From Bacteroidales bacterium (GTDB taxonomy: Bacteria > Bacteroidota > Bacteroidia > Bacteroidales > Rikenellaceae), in assembly GCA_910574205.1 (NCBI GenBank), contig CAJSYJ010000003.1:1-64000 (forward strand): DNA of 64,000 bases, given 5' to 3'. Of this stretch, positions 44,704-54,239 are shown one piece after another. The position numbers and the translations under genes are program-made. Every line of letters starts with the position of its first letter. The stretch's first letter is position 1. Under the pieces are notes generated by a model, which worked only from the letters and a program-made list of their open reading frames with translations, was not told where the DNA came from and did no database searches.

Positions 44704-46251
44704 ATGAACAGAGAATTAATTATCAATGTAAATCCAACCGAGATCTCTATCGCCCTGTGCGAAGACAAGGTGCTGGTCGAGCTCAACAAGGAGCAGTGCC
44801 AGACGGGCTTCGCCGTCGGGGACATCTATCTGGGCAAGGTGCGCAAGATAATGCCCGGGCTCAACGCCGCGTTCGTCAATGTGGGGCATGAAAAGGACGC
44901 ATTCATCCACTATCTCGATCTGGGAAACCAGTTCCTCTCGCTGAAACGCGTCGTCGGCAGCTACCAGCCGGGCAAGCGCTCGGTCAAGGTCGAGTCGATG
45001 AAGCTCGAAGAGTCTATCGACAAGACCGGCAAGATCGGCTCCTACCTCGAAGTGGGACAGATCGTCATGGTTCAGATCGCCAAGGAGGCTATCTCGACCA
45101 AGGGACCGCGCCTTACGGCAGACATTTCGCTGGCCGGACGCAACGTAGTACTCGTACCATTCTCGAACAAGATCTTCATATCGCAGAAGATACGTTCGAC
45201 AGAAGCGAAGAAACGACTTAAAAAGACTGCGGCGGCCGTGCTGCCGAAGAACTTCGGTGTGATAATACGCACGGCTGCGGCCGATGCCAAGGACGCCGAT
45301 ATCGAACAGGACATACTCTCGCTGGTCGAGAGGTGGAACAAGACGTTGGCCGCAATACGCAAGAATCAGGCTCCCGCACTTTTGATGAGCGAGATGAGCC
45401 GTGCCAACACTATCATACGCGACTCGCTCAACGACACCTTCTCGCAGATTACCGTCGACGACGAGGCGATGTACAACGAGATACGCAACTACGTCAAGGT
45501 CATAGAGCCTAAAATGGAGAAACTCGTCAAGCTCTACAAGGGGCAGGTTCCCATTTTCGACAACTTCGACGTATCGAAACAGATAAAGTCCTTATTCGCG
45601 AAATACGTCTCGCTGCGCCGCGGCGCCTATCTCATCATAGAGCATACCGAAGCGATGCACGTGATAGACGTCAACTCGGGCAACCGCACCAAGGCCGAAG
45701 ACAATCAGGAGCAGACGGCATTGGAGGTCAACCTTGCAGCCGCCAAGGAGATAGCGCGCCAGCTGCGTCTGCGCGACATGGGCGGCATCGTCATCATAGA
45801 CTTCATCGACATGCACAAGGCCCAGAGCCGCCAGATGCTGCACGAGGAGATGACCAAGATGATGTCCACCGACAAGGCCAAGCACACCATACTGCCGCTC
45901 ACGAAGTTCGGACTGATGCAGATCACGCGCCAGAGGGTGCGTCCGGTAGCCGTCGAAGAGACTACCGACGTATGTCCCACATGCCACGGCACAGGACGCG
46001 TCGAGCCTACCATACTGCTCGAAAAGAAGATCGAGAACCAGATACAGCTGCTCGCCTGCGAACGTCACAAGAAATACGTCAATCTGCGCGTAAGCCCATA
46101 TGTGGCCTCGTATATATGCCACGGGCTGTGGTCGCTGCGCCGCCGCTGGATGTACCGATACAAGATCCGGATCAAGGTCACGTCCGACCAGAGCGTCGGC
46201 ATGATCGATGTGAACTACCTCGACGAGAAGGGCTCGCCGCTTATATCCTGA
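44704..46251 (+). CDS. rng: Ribonuclease E/G family endoribonuclease
   Basis: A 515-residue RNase G-type enzyme: an S1 domain in the first ~120 residues (VGDIYLGKVRKIMPGLNAAF), the DNase-I-like catalytic core with DVNSGNRTKAEDNQEQTALE and MGGIVIIDFIDMH, and the zinc-link CPTCHGTGRVEP that joins subunits. It lacks the long RNase E degradosome tail. It processes rRNA precursors and mRNA. No consensus promoter is visible in the 29 bases after the HU terminator. Confidence 0.95.
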   Translation: MNRELIINVNPTEISIALCEDKVLVELNKEQCQTGFAVGDIYLGKVRKIMPGLNAAFVNVGHEKDAFIHYLDLGNQFLSLKRVVGSYQPGKRSVKVESMKLEESIDKTGKIGSYLEVGQIVMVQIAKEAISTKGPRLTADISLAGRNVVLVPFSNKIFISQKIRSTEAKKRLKKTAAAVLPKNFGVIIRTAAADAKDADIEQDILSLVERWNKTLAAIRKNQAPALLMSEMSRANTIIRDSLNDTFSQITVDDEAMYNEIRNYVKVIEPKMEKLVKLYKGQVPIFDNFDVSKQIKSLFAKYVSLRRGAYLIIEHTEAMHVIDVNSGNRTKAEDNQEQTALEVNLAAAKEIARQLRLRDMGGIVIIDFIDMHKAQSRQMLHEEMTKMMSTDKAKHTILPLTKFGLMQITRQRVRPVAVEETTDVCPTCHGTGRVEPTILLEKKIENQIQLLACERHKKYVNLRVSPYVASYICHGLWSLRRRWMYRYKIRIKVTSDQSVGMIDVNYLDEKGSPLIS

Positions 46252-46288
46252 GCCTTGCGCCGGGGATAAGCCGCAGGCGAGATCGGCC

Positions 46289-46330
46289 TCCGACAAGTCC
46301 CGGCAGAGAGGATTCTGCCCGCCTTGTCGG
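46289..46330 (+). promoter_or_regulatory. Two-tier hairpin between rng and mfd
   Basis: CCGACAAG (46290-46297) pairs with CTTGTCGG (46323-46330), enclosing GGCAGA/TCTGCC (46302-46307 with 46314-46319). No T tract follows, so it may be an mRNA processing or stability structure rather than a terminator. Confidence 0.5.
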
Positions 46331-46437
46331 GGCGCAGAAAAGGTATCCGGCAGGGAACGGCTTCATGAAGCCGAGCGTAGGGCCGAGCTTGCTCGGACTA
46401 TGCCGTGCCGTAGAAAAAGTCGAAAAATTTCAACGAT
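46331..46437 (+). repeat. AAGCCGA/CTATG element abutting the mfd start
   Basis: AAGCCGAG (46368-46375), a CCGAG/CTCGG hairpin (46383-46396), ACTATGCCG (46397-46405), GTAGAAAAAGTCG and TTCAACGAT reach the ATG at 46438. It matches the element before the ddl-like gene along its length. A partial extra copy (GGCGCAGAAAAGGT) lies at 46331-46344. Confidence 0.7.
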
Positions 46438-49400
46438 ATGCTGCAACTTGTCGAGGGGTCTGCAAACCTCTCGTCGACAGTCGAATCACTCAACCGAAAA
46501 GGCGCTACCGTCCATCTCAAACAGATGGTCGGCGGGGCCTTTTCGCTATATGCCGCAGCGGCGGCAGTGCGCGCGGGCGGCATCCACATCTTCGTAGCCG
46601 ACGACCGCGATGCGGCCGCCTATCTGGCCAACGACTTCTACCAGCTGCTCGACGAGAGTGACGTATATTTCTTCCCGTCGGCCTACAAGCGTTCGATAGC
46701 CTACTCGCAGCAGGATGCGCAGGGCGTGGTGCAGCGCACGGCGGCGCTGACGGCCATAAGGGGCGCAGCAAGGCCCTACATAGCCATCTGCACCTACCCC
46801 GAAGCTCTGGCCGAGACGGTCGCCGACCGACAGCGGCTCGCACGGCGCACGCTTACCCTCAGCGTAGGCGACAGCATGGCGCAGACGCGAATCGTCGAGA
46901 GGCTCGAAGAGATGTCGTTCGAGAAGGTCGAGTTCGTCTACCAGCCCGGACAGTACTCCGTGCGCGGCGGCATAGTCGACATATTCTCATACGCCGAGTC
47001 GAAGCCCTACCGCATAGACCTGTTCGGCGACGAGATCGACTCTATCCGACGCTTCGACATATCGAGCCAGCTGTCGTCAGAGCGTCCCGACACGGTGGAG
47101 ATCATACCCAACATGGACGATGCAGACGAGGAGCGCATCTCGCTGGCGGCATTCGTCTCGGAGGGTACGGTATGGTTTACCGATGCCGATCATGCGCTGG
47201 GCAAGGTCAACGAAATACGCAAGAAGCTGCTCTCGCAGCTCGACGAACCGTCGACCATAGACCGCCACCTCAGCTCGCGCAATGCGCTTCTGAGGGACAT
47301 GGAGGGGATGTGCATAGTCTCGCTGAAAGACAATCTCAAAGAGCGCCGCGCCGACACGACAATCGAATTTCGCCAGTCGCCGCAGCCGGCATTCAACAAG
47401 AACTTCGAGATGCTGGCCGACGACATAATCGCCTCGTCGCAGCGCGGTTATACGACGTGGATACTGTCGCAGAACAAGATACAGATCGAACGACTGACCA
47501 ACATTTTCCACCAGATAGGACGTCGCAACGTCGCGTTCCGCACGCTGCCCGCCGTCCTGCACGAGGGCTTCGTCGACAACGATCTGAAAATATGCGTATA
47601 CACCGATCATCAGATCTTCGACCGCTACCAGCGCTACCGCATCCGCGGCGAGATCAAGCGCGACGAGCAGATGACCGTGGCCGAGCTCAACGCCTTGAAG
47701 GTCGGCGACTATGTAGTACACATAGATCACGGCGTCGGACGCTTCGGCGGCCTTGTCAAGCTCAACGACAACGGACGTATCAAGGAGGCCATAAAGCTGA
47801 TCTACAAGGATAACGACATACTCTTCGTCAACGTGCACGCCCTGCACCGCATATCGCGCTACAAGAGCGGCGAGGGCGAACCGCCCAAGATTTACAAGCT
47901 CGGCGGCGGCGCATGGCAGAAGTTGAAGACGGCGACCAAGAAGGCCGTAAAGGACATCTCGCGCGAGCTTATAGCGCTATATGCCAAGCGCAAGGCATCG
48001 AAGGGCTTCGCCTTCTCGGCCGACGGCTACCTGCAACAGGAGTTGGAGGCGTCGTTCGTATGGGAGGATACACCCGACCAGCAGAGCGCCTCGCAGGCCG
48101 TAAAGCGCGACATGGAGTCGGAGCAGCCTATGGATCGTCTCGTATGCGGCGACGTGGGCTTCGGCAAGACCGAAGTTGCCATACGCGCCGCGTTCAAGGC
48201 GGCTGTCGACGGCAAACAGACGGCGGTGCTCGTGCCCACGACCATACTCGCGCTGCAACACTACCGCTCCTTCTCGGAGCGCCTGCGCGACCTGCCCGTC
48301 AAGGTCGAGTATCTCAACCGCACCAAGTCGGCCAAGCAGACGCGGCAGATACTCGAAGATCTCGCCGCGGGCAAGATAGATATTATAATAGGTACGCACA
48401 AGATACTCGGCAAGCAGGTCAAATTCCACGATCTGGGGCTGCTGATTATCGACGAGGAGCAGAAATTCGGCGTCGCGGCCAAGGAGAAGCTGACGCAGAT
48501 GTCGGTGTCGATCGACACGCTGACGCTGACCGCCACGCCCATACCGCGCACGTTGCAGTTCTCGCTCATGGGTTCGCGCGACCTGTCGATCATCTCCACG
48601 CCGCCGCCCAACCGCCAGCCGATAGTAACCGAGTCGCACGTCTTTTCCGAGGAGGTCGTACGCGACGCTATCGAGGAGGAGCTGTCGCGCGGCGGACAGG
48701 TATACTTCGTGCACAACCGCGTCGACGACCTGATGTCGGTCGAGGGGATGCTGCAACGGCTCTGCCCCAAGGCGCGTATCGGCGTGGGACACGGACGGAT
48801 GCCGGCCGAGCAGCTCGAACGCCTCGTCATGGACTTCATCTACGGCGAGTACGACGTGCTGCTGACCACGACGATCGTCGAGAACGGAATCGACGTACCG
48901 AACGCCAATACGATCATCATCGACAACGCGCAGAATTTCGGTCTGAGCGACCTGCACCAGCTCCGCGGCCGTGTCGGACGCTCCGACCGCAAGGCGTACT
49001 GCTATCTCATCACCCCGCCCAACGAGCTGTTAGGCGGAGACTCGCGCCGCCGTCTGAGGGCCATAGAGGAGTTCTCCGATCTGGGCTCGGGCTTCAACAT
49101 AGCCATGCAGGACCTCGACATACGCGGTGCGGGCAATCTGCTGGGTGCCGAGCAGAGCGGCTTCATAGCCGACATAGGCGTCGAGACATACCAGAAGATC
49201 ATGCAGCAGGCGATATCGGAGCTGCGCTCCGAGGGGCTCGACGTATCGGGTCTGACGCAGGCCGAGAACGATGCCATGCAGAGCATCGGCTTCATCGACG
49301 ACGCCACGATCGATATCGACGTCGAGGCCTCGCTGCCCGACAGCTACGTCCATTCGCAGTCCGAGAAACTGCGCCTGTACCGCGAGCTGGACTCGCTGCA

Positions 49401-49740
49401 ATCGGAGGAGCAGCTGACCTCGTTCGCCGCGCGTCTCGAAGACCGCTTCGGTGCGCTGCCCGAGGCCACGGTCGAGCTGATGAACGTGGTGCGTCTGCGC
49501 CGCGAGGCGGTGCGTCTGGGCATGGAGCGCGTCAAGGTCAAGAACGGGCTGATGATAGTGTGGTTCGTCGGCGACGACTCGTCGCCCTATTACAAGAGCG
49601 ACACCTTCATGGGGCTTCTGCGCAAGGTCACGGCCGACGCCGAACGATTCGTGCTCAAACAACACAATAACCGGCTTGCGATGACCGTTAGGAAGGTACG
49701 CAACATAGCGCAGGGGGTCGAAGTGCTGAGGGCGCTTTGA
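46438..49740 (+). CDS. mfd: Transcription-repair coupling factor Mfd
   Basis: A 1100-residue Mfd. N-terminal UvrB-like domains (about 1-350), the RNA-polymerase-interacting domain (VGDYVVHIDHGVGRFGGL, about 420-480), the translocase with Walker A GDVGFGKTEVAIRAA and DEEQ (IIDEEQKFGV), the TRG-like motif region DLHQLRGRVGRSDRKAY, and the C-terminal inhibitory domain. It removes stalled RNA polymerase and recruits UvrA to lesions. The start codon directly follows the repeat element; coaX follows after 21 bases. Confidence 0.97.
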   Translation: MLQLVEGSANLSSTVESLNRKGATVHLKQMVGGAFSLYAAAAAVRAGGIHIFVADDRDAAAYLANDFYQLLDESDVYFFPSAYKRSIAYSQQDAQGVVQRTAALTAIRGAARPYIAICTYPEALAETVADRQRLARRTLTLSVGDSMAQTRIVERLEEMSFEKVEFVYQPGQYSVRGGIVDIFSYAESKPYRIDLFGDEIDSIRRFDISSQLSSERPDTVEIIPNMDDADEERISLAAFVSEGTVWFTDADHALGKVNEIRKKLLSQLDEPSTIDRHLSSRNALLRDMEGMCIVSLKDNLKERRADTTIEFRQSPQPAFNKNFEMLADDIIASSQRGYTTWILSQNKIQIERLTNIFHQIGRRNVAFRTLPAVLHEGFVDNDLKICVYTDHQIFDRYQRYRIRGEIKRDEQMTVAELNALKVGDYVVHIDHGVGRFGGLVKLNDNGRIKEAIKLIYKDNDILFVNVHALHRISRYKSGEGEPPKIYKLGGGAWQKLKTATKKAVKDISRELIALYAKRKASKGFAFSADGYLQQELEASFVWEDTPDQQSASQAVKRDMESEQPMDRLVCGDVGFGKTEVAIRAAFKAAVDGKQTAVLVPTTILALQHYRSFSERLRDLPVKVEYLNRTKSAKQTRQILEDLAAGKIDIIIGTHKILGKQVKFHDLGLLIIDEEQKFGVAAKEKLTQMSVSIDTLTLTATPIPRTLQFSLMGSRDLSIISTPPPNRQPIVTESHVFSEEVVRDAIEEELSRGGQVYFVHNRVDDLMSVEGMLQRLCPKARIGVGHGRMPAEQLERLVMDFIYGEYDVLLTTTIVENGIDVPNANTIIIDNAQNFGLSDLHQLRGRVGRSDRKAYCYLITPPNELLGGDSRRRLRAIEEFSDLGSGFNIAMQDLDIRGAGNLLGAEQSGFIADIGVETYQKIMQQAISELRSEGLDVSGLTQAENDAMQSIGFIDDATIDIDVEASLPDSYVHSQSEKLRLYRELDSLQSEEQLTSFAARLEDRFGALPEATVELMNVVRLRREAVRLGMERVKVKNGLMIVWFVGDDSSPYYKSDTFMGLLRKVTADAERFVLKQHNNRLAMTVRKVRNIAQGVEVLRAL

Positions 49741-49761
49741 GATGATATACGGACAAGATAG

Positions 49762-50496
49762 ATGAACCTGATAATAGATAGGGGCAATACCCTGACCAAA
49801 GCGGCTGTCGTCGACCGGGGACGCATAGTATCGATGCAGAGCTTCGAGCGGCTCGACATGCGCCGTCTCGACCAGTTCGTCGGACGCTGCGGCGCTATCG
49901 ACAAGGCCATAATATGCTCGACGGCAGGCGATACGGAGGCGCTGGCGCAGCACCTCGAAGGATCGGTCGGCCTCGTGCTGCGATTCGTCCCCTCGCGCGT
50001 TGCCGTACCGATCGGCAACGACTACCTGACGCCTGAGACGCTCGGCGCCGACCGCCTCGCCGCAGCCGTCGGGGCGACCACGCTCTACCCCGGACGCGAT
50101 CTGCTGATAGTGGACATGGGCACAGCCATAACGATCGATCTGGTCGAGGGCGGAGTATACCGCGGCGGCAACATATCGCCGGGCATGAATATGCGCTTCC
50201 GGGCACTGCACGACTACACGGCGCGTCTGCCTCTGGAATCGGCCACGGACGAGATAATGACGCTGGGCAACACCACCTCGACTGCTGTCGGGCAGGGTGT
50301 CATGCAAGGCATCGTCAACGAAATAGAGGGATATATCGAATCGTTTTCGAAAAAAAATCGCGAAATATCCACTATTTTTACAGGCGGCGACGCAAAACAC
50401 TTTGTAAAGAGAATTAAAAATGCGATATTTGCAGACTGTGAATTGGTGGTTTGCGGATTGAACAGAATTTTGGACTACAATGCAAATAAAGAGTAA
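49762..50496 (+). CDS. coaX: Type III pantothenate kinase
   Basis: A 244-residue CoaX: the phosphate loop at the N terminus (DRGNTLTKAAV, Asp6), GADRLAAAVGA, the catalytic aspartate region VDMGTAITIDLV and GGNISPGMNMR. It phosphorylates pantothenate in the first step of CoA synthesis and is not feedback-inhibited by CoA. It overlaps the next gene by 17 bases, so the two are coupled. Confidence 0.95.
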   Translation: MNLIIDRGNTLTKAAVVDRGRIVSMQSFERLDMRRLDQFVGRCGAIDKAIICSTAGDTEALAQHLEGSVGLVLRFVPSRVAVPIGNDYLTPETLGADRLAAAVGATTLYPGRDLLIVDMGTAITIDLVEGGVYRGGNISPGMNMRFRALHDYTARLPLESATDEIMTLGNTTSTAVGQGVMQGIVNEIEGYIESFSKKNREISTIFTGGDAKHFVKRIKNAIFADCELVVCGLNRILDYNANKE

Positions 50497-51874
50497 ACTG
50501 ATACTTTGCCTGACTGCGGCCCTCGCGGCTATGGGATTCGAAGCCTCGGCGCAGACGAGCAGCATAAACGCCTATTCGCCCTACTCGATGTACGGGCCGG
50601 GCGAGCTGTCGACGCCGGGCAACGTCGCCATGCGGTCTATGGGCGGCGTGGGTCTGGGTCTTCGCAACACCGGTCAGATCAATACGTTGAATCCGGCAGC
50701 ACTGAGCGTGGCTCCGTCGAAGAGCTTCCTCATGGACTTCGGCGTCGACGGCACGCACTTCCGCAACAACCAGCAGAAATATACCGCCGACGGGGCGGCA
50801 GCGTATAAGGCTAAAACGGCATACAACACAGTCAACTTCCACAACCTGTCGATAGCATTCCCGATAGCCCGCGGACTGGGCGGCGCCGTCAGCGTCGCGC
50901 CTTACAGCAGCGTCGGCTACAAGGTCAAGAATACGGAGGATAATCAGGACATATGGGCCGACGTGGGACGCGTCATGTACGGATACGACGGCGACGGCGA
51001 CATAACCGAAGTCAAGCTCAGCATAGGCTGGGAGGTGGCGCGCAACTTCTCGATAGGCGTAGCGGCCAAATACTACTGGGGCAACATCGAGCGCAACTAC
51101 TCGGCCACGGCGGTCAACATCATTACCGGCAGCGGCGAGGTGGCCTCGACCGTGGGCGTAGACAAGTATCAGGTGTCGAACTTCAAGTTTCAGGCCGGCG
51201 TGCAGTGGAACGCCATTCTCGACAACAAGCGCATCCTTACCTTCGGTGCGACATACGATCTGGGCGGCAAGCTCAATCCCGACAAGACGAGCTACGTGTA
51301 TACCAACAACATATTCAACCAGCTGCATCCGTTCCCCGTACGCGACCGCATCGACGCCGTCGAGCTTCGGCTGCCGCATCAGGCCGGTATCGGCGTATAC
51401 TATCAGGACAGAACCATAGCATGGGGCGTCGACTACGTATATGCCAATTGGGGCGGCGACAACGGCTCTTTCGCCGAGAACGCCACGAAGGGCATCCGCG
51501 TAGCTTACAGCGACACGCACACGATCAAGGCCGGCTTCGCCATAACGCCGCGAATGCTGGATGCGCGCAACTACCTCAACCGCATGACCTACCGCATAGG
51601 CGCCCGCGTGGGCAACTATTACCAGACATTCGCCGGACAGCGCATCGACTGCTTCGCCGTAACGGCCGGTCTGGGATTCCCCGTCAGGCTGTGGGGCTCG
51701 TCGTCGATCAATCTCGGATTCGAATTCGGGTGCATGAGAGCTCCCGACTCGGTCGCAATCGACGCCCGACGCATCGGACTGGTCAACCAGAAATACTACA
51801 AGCTGTCGCTCGGATTCAACCTGTTCAGCGCCGATACGTCGGACTACTGGTTCGTCCGCCAGAAATACGATTAG
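50480..51874 (+). CDS. Outer-membrane beta-barrel protein, FadL/OmpP1-like
   Basis: A 464-residue protein with a Sec signal (LILCLTAALAAMGFEASAQ) and a long alternating-strand pattern with aromatic girdle residues, ending in FVRQKYD. Features such as SPYSMYGPGELSTPGNVAMR and NTLNPAALSVAPSKSF resemble the N-terminal region of FadL/OmpP1-type channels found in Bacteroidota. A lipid or hydrophobic-compound channel is possible; the function is unknown. Overlaps coaX by 17 bases and precedes a TPR protein, a linkage I recall as recurrent in Bacteroidales. Confidence 0.75.
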   Translation: MQIKSKLILCLTAALAAMGFEASAQTSSINAYSPYSMYGPGELSTPGNVAMRSMGGVGLGLRNTGQINTLNPAALSVAPSKSFLMDFGVDGTHFRNNQQKYTADGAAAYKAKTAYNTVNFHNLSIAFPIARGLGGAVSVAPYSSVGYKVKNTEDNQDIWADVGRVMYGYDGDGDITEVKLSIGWEVARNFSIGVAAKYYWGNIERNYSATAVNIITGSGEVASTVGVDKYQVSNFKFQAGVQWNAILDNKRILTFGATYDLGGKLNPDKTSYVYTNNIFNQLHPFPVRDRIDAVELRLPHQAGIGVYYQDRTIAWGVDYVYANWGGDNGSFAENATKGIRVAYSDTHTIKAGFAITPRMLDARNYLNRMTYRIGARVGNYYQTFAGQRIDCFAVTAGLGFPVRLWGSSSINLGFEFGCMRAPDSVAIDARRIGLVNQKYYKLSLGFNLFSADTSDYWFVRQKYD

Positions 51875-51930
51875 CGGCATCGCATCAGACGGAACCTAAC
51901 AAAAACAGTAAAAGCAAAAAATAAAACGAC

Positions 51931-53274
51931 ATGAAAAAGATCTCAACAATTCTTATCGCCGCTGCGGCCATGTTCGGCTCCGAAGCCATGGCGCAGTTGG
52001 ATCTGAACGATCCCAAGTTCGCCGTCTGGGGCGAGACGGTCGAGGAGCGTCAGTCTAACCTCGGCGCGAGCAACTACCTCAAAGAGGCGCTCGACAGCAA
52101 GGACTACGTCTCGGCTACGGGCTATCTGCAACAGCTCCTCAACAACTGCCCCTCGGCACAGCAGCAGACATTCGCCCGCGGCGTGACGCTCTACAAGAAC
52201 AAGGCGGCTCGCGCCAAGAGCCTGGCAGAGAAGAACATGTACATCGACTCGATCATGCTTCTGCACGACCTGCGCATCAAGTACTTCGGCGACCACCCGA
52301 AGAACGGCCGCGACTACATCCTCGACATGAAGGCGCGCGACATGCTCCGCTACCGCGAGTCGGATCGTCCGGCGCTTCTCGCATCGCTCAAAGAGGCTAT
52401 CGACGCCGGCATCGAGACGGGCAAGACCAATATCGACATCGTTGCGATCTACTACAAGAACCTCTGCGAGGACTTCAGCTATGACGACAACATCACGGCC
52501 GATATCATCCTCGACGAGTACGAGCGTCTCTCGCCGCTGTTCGCAGGCGTTACGGGCGAGGACGAGCAGTATAAGGATACGTTCGAGACGAGCTTCGGCA
52601 TGAGCGGCGCAGCCAGCTGCGAGAACCTCGAAGCGCTCTTCTCGAAGAAGCTCGCCGAGACGCCCGACGACGAAAAGCTGCTCGGCCAGGCCGTGGCTCT
52701 GATGTCGCGCGCCAACTGTTCGAGCGACTTCTTCTTCGACATTACCGAGCGTTACTACACGATCAAGCCCTCGTCTGAGACGGCATTGTTCCTCGCTCAG
52801 GGATTCCAGAACAAGGGCGAGTCGGAGAAGGCTTTGAAGTATCTGCGCGAGGCTCTGGCCGTCGAGACCGACCCGGCCGAGAAGGAGCTGCTCTACGTGC
52901 GCATAGGTCTTATCGAGATCGGCGACAAGCACTACTCTGCGGCAGCCGAGGCTGCACGTCAGGTACGCGGCATCAACCCCGACAACGGTTACGCATACTT
53001 CATCCTCGGACAGTGCTATGCCGCTTCGTCGTGCGAGGACAAGTTAGGCGGAGCATCGGTCTACTGGGCTGCATACGACGCCATGAGTCAGGCCGCCTCG
53101 CTGCTCAAAGACGAGCCCGAGACGCAGAAGGCCGCTCAGCAGATGATGAACGCCTACCGCGCCGCATTCCCGCAGCAGGAGACCTGCTTCTTCGCCGACC
53201 TTACGGCCGGTTCGCGCTACACCGTACAGTGCGGTCTGGCGGCAGGTCAGGTTACCACGGTACGCTACCGCTAA
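51931..53274 (+). CDS. Exported TPR protein
   Basis: A 447-residue periplasmic protein with a signal peptide (TILIAAAAMFGSEAMAQ) and helical repeats. TPR-type repeats are clearest in residues 275-400 (SETALFLAQGFQNKGESEKA, EKELLYVRIGLIEIGDKHYS, NGYAYFILGQCYAASSCEDK). TPR solenoids scaffold protein complexes, so it may support assembly of the neighbouring barrel protein. Codon use resembles highly expressed genes. 56 bases after the barrel gene. Confidence 0.78.
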   Translation: MKKISTILIAAAAMFGSEAMAQLDLNDPKFAVWGETVEERQSNLGASNYLKEALDSKDYVSATGYLQQLLNNCPSAQQQTFARGVTLYKNKAARAKSLAEKNMYIDSIMLLHDLRIKYFGDHPKNGRDYILDMKARDMLRYRESDRPALLASLKEAIDAGIETGKTNIDIVAIYYKNLCEDFSYDDNITADIILDEYERLSPLFAGVTGEDEQYKDTFETSFGMSGAASCENLEALFSKKLAETPDDEKLLGQAVALMSRANCSSDFFFDITERYYTIKPSSETALFLAQGFQNKGESEKALKYLREALAVETDPAEKELLYVRIGLIEIGDKHYSAAAEAARQVRGINPDNGYAYFILGQCYAASSCEDKLGGASVYWAAYDAMSQAASLLKDEPETQKAAQQMMNAYRAAFPQQETCFFADLTAGSRYTVQCGLAAGQVTTVRYR

Positions 53275-53302
53275 CGGCTCGCAAAGCGATACGACTCGAA
53301 GT

Positions 53303-54217
53303 ATGTCGCAGCGACCGGTAACACGATATCTCGCAGTAGCACTCTCCTTGGCGGGGAGTGCTACATTGCTATTCTCGTGCGGGCACAAGATGTCCGACAC
53401 ACAATACGACCCCGAGACCCTTATGACCGAGTCGAGCGAAAACCGCACTGTCATAATGTCCGAGAACGGGTGCGTCTCCTACGAGTTCACAACGCCGCTG
53501 GTCGAGGGCTACGGCATGGCGACCAACCCCTACCGCGAGTTTCGCCGCGGGGTCGACATCAAGACCTTTACGTCCGATACGCTGCCGCTGACCGACGCCA
53601 CGCTGCGCGCCAACTATGCAATATACTACGAGAACCAGAAACTCTGGGAGGCCAAGGGCAACGTCGTCATATACAAGTTCAACCGCAAGGAGGGCGACAC
53701 GACCGTCGTCAGCCGCACCGAGGTCTACACGCAGCAGCTGTTCTGGAACGCCAAGACCAAACAGATATACTCTAACGTCGACACCAAGGTATTGCAGAGC
53801 GACGGCTGGCACTTCGGCGTAGGCTTCGATGCCGACGAGTCGTTGAAGAACATCCATTTCCGCAAGTATATGAGCGAAATGGAGTTCGAAATGGAGGGCG
53901 ATGCCGCCGGCAGCGGCACACGGCGCGAAGCGCACGGCAGCGACGACGACAAGAAGAGCGACGCGACGAAGCGGCCTGCTTCGAAGCCGGTCGCCAAACC
54001 GGCCGCCAAACCGGCCGCGAAGCCGGCCAAGGAGCCGGCGGAATCGATGTCGTCCCCCGGCACACCGGGCGATATCGGCACACCGGCAAATACCGACACG
54101 CGCACGAGGCTCGATATAGGCCAGCGCTCCGAGGCGGCGGTTTCGACTGCGGCGCGTCCCGAGCGGGTCAGAATGACGCAGCCGACACGGCAGGAGTCGC
54201 AACCCGCACGACAATAG
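53303..54217 (+). CDS. lptC: LptC-like LPS transport protein with disordered tail
   Basis: A 304-residue protein with a lipoprotein-type signal ending LLFSC (Cys26). Residues about 45-205 fit the LptC/LptA beta-jellyroll (ENGCVSYEFTTPLVEGYGMA, YYENQKLWEAKGNVVIYK, TEVYTQQLFWNAKTKQIYSN, DGWHFGVGFDADESL), which passes LPS from LptB2FG to LptA across the periplasm. The last ~95 residues are low complexity, rich in Lys, Pro, Ala (KPAAKPAAKPAKEP), Thr and Arg, a tail not typical of LptC. It begins 28 bases after the TPR gene. Confidence 0.82.
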   Translation: MSQRPVTRYLAVALSLAGSATLLFSCGHKMSDTQYDPETLMTESSENRTVIMSENGCVSYEFTTPLVEGYGMATNPYREFRRGVDIKTFTSDTLPLTDATLRANYAIYYENQKLWEAKGNVVIYKFNRKEGDTTVVSRTEVYTQQLFWNAKTKQIYSNVDTKVLQSDGWHFGVGFDADESLKNIHFRKYMSEMEFEMEGDAAGSGTRREAHGSDDDKKSDATKRPASKPVAKPAAKPAAKPAKEPAESMSSPGTPGDIGTPANTDTRTRLDIGQRSEAAVSTAARPERVRMTQPTRQESQPARQ

Positions 54218-54239
54218 AACGGCAAACACACCTGAAACG

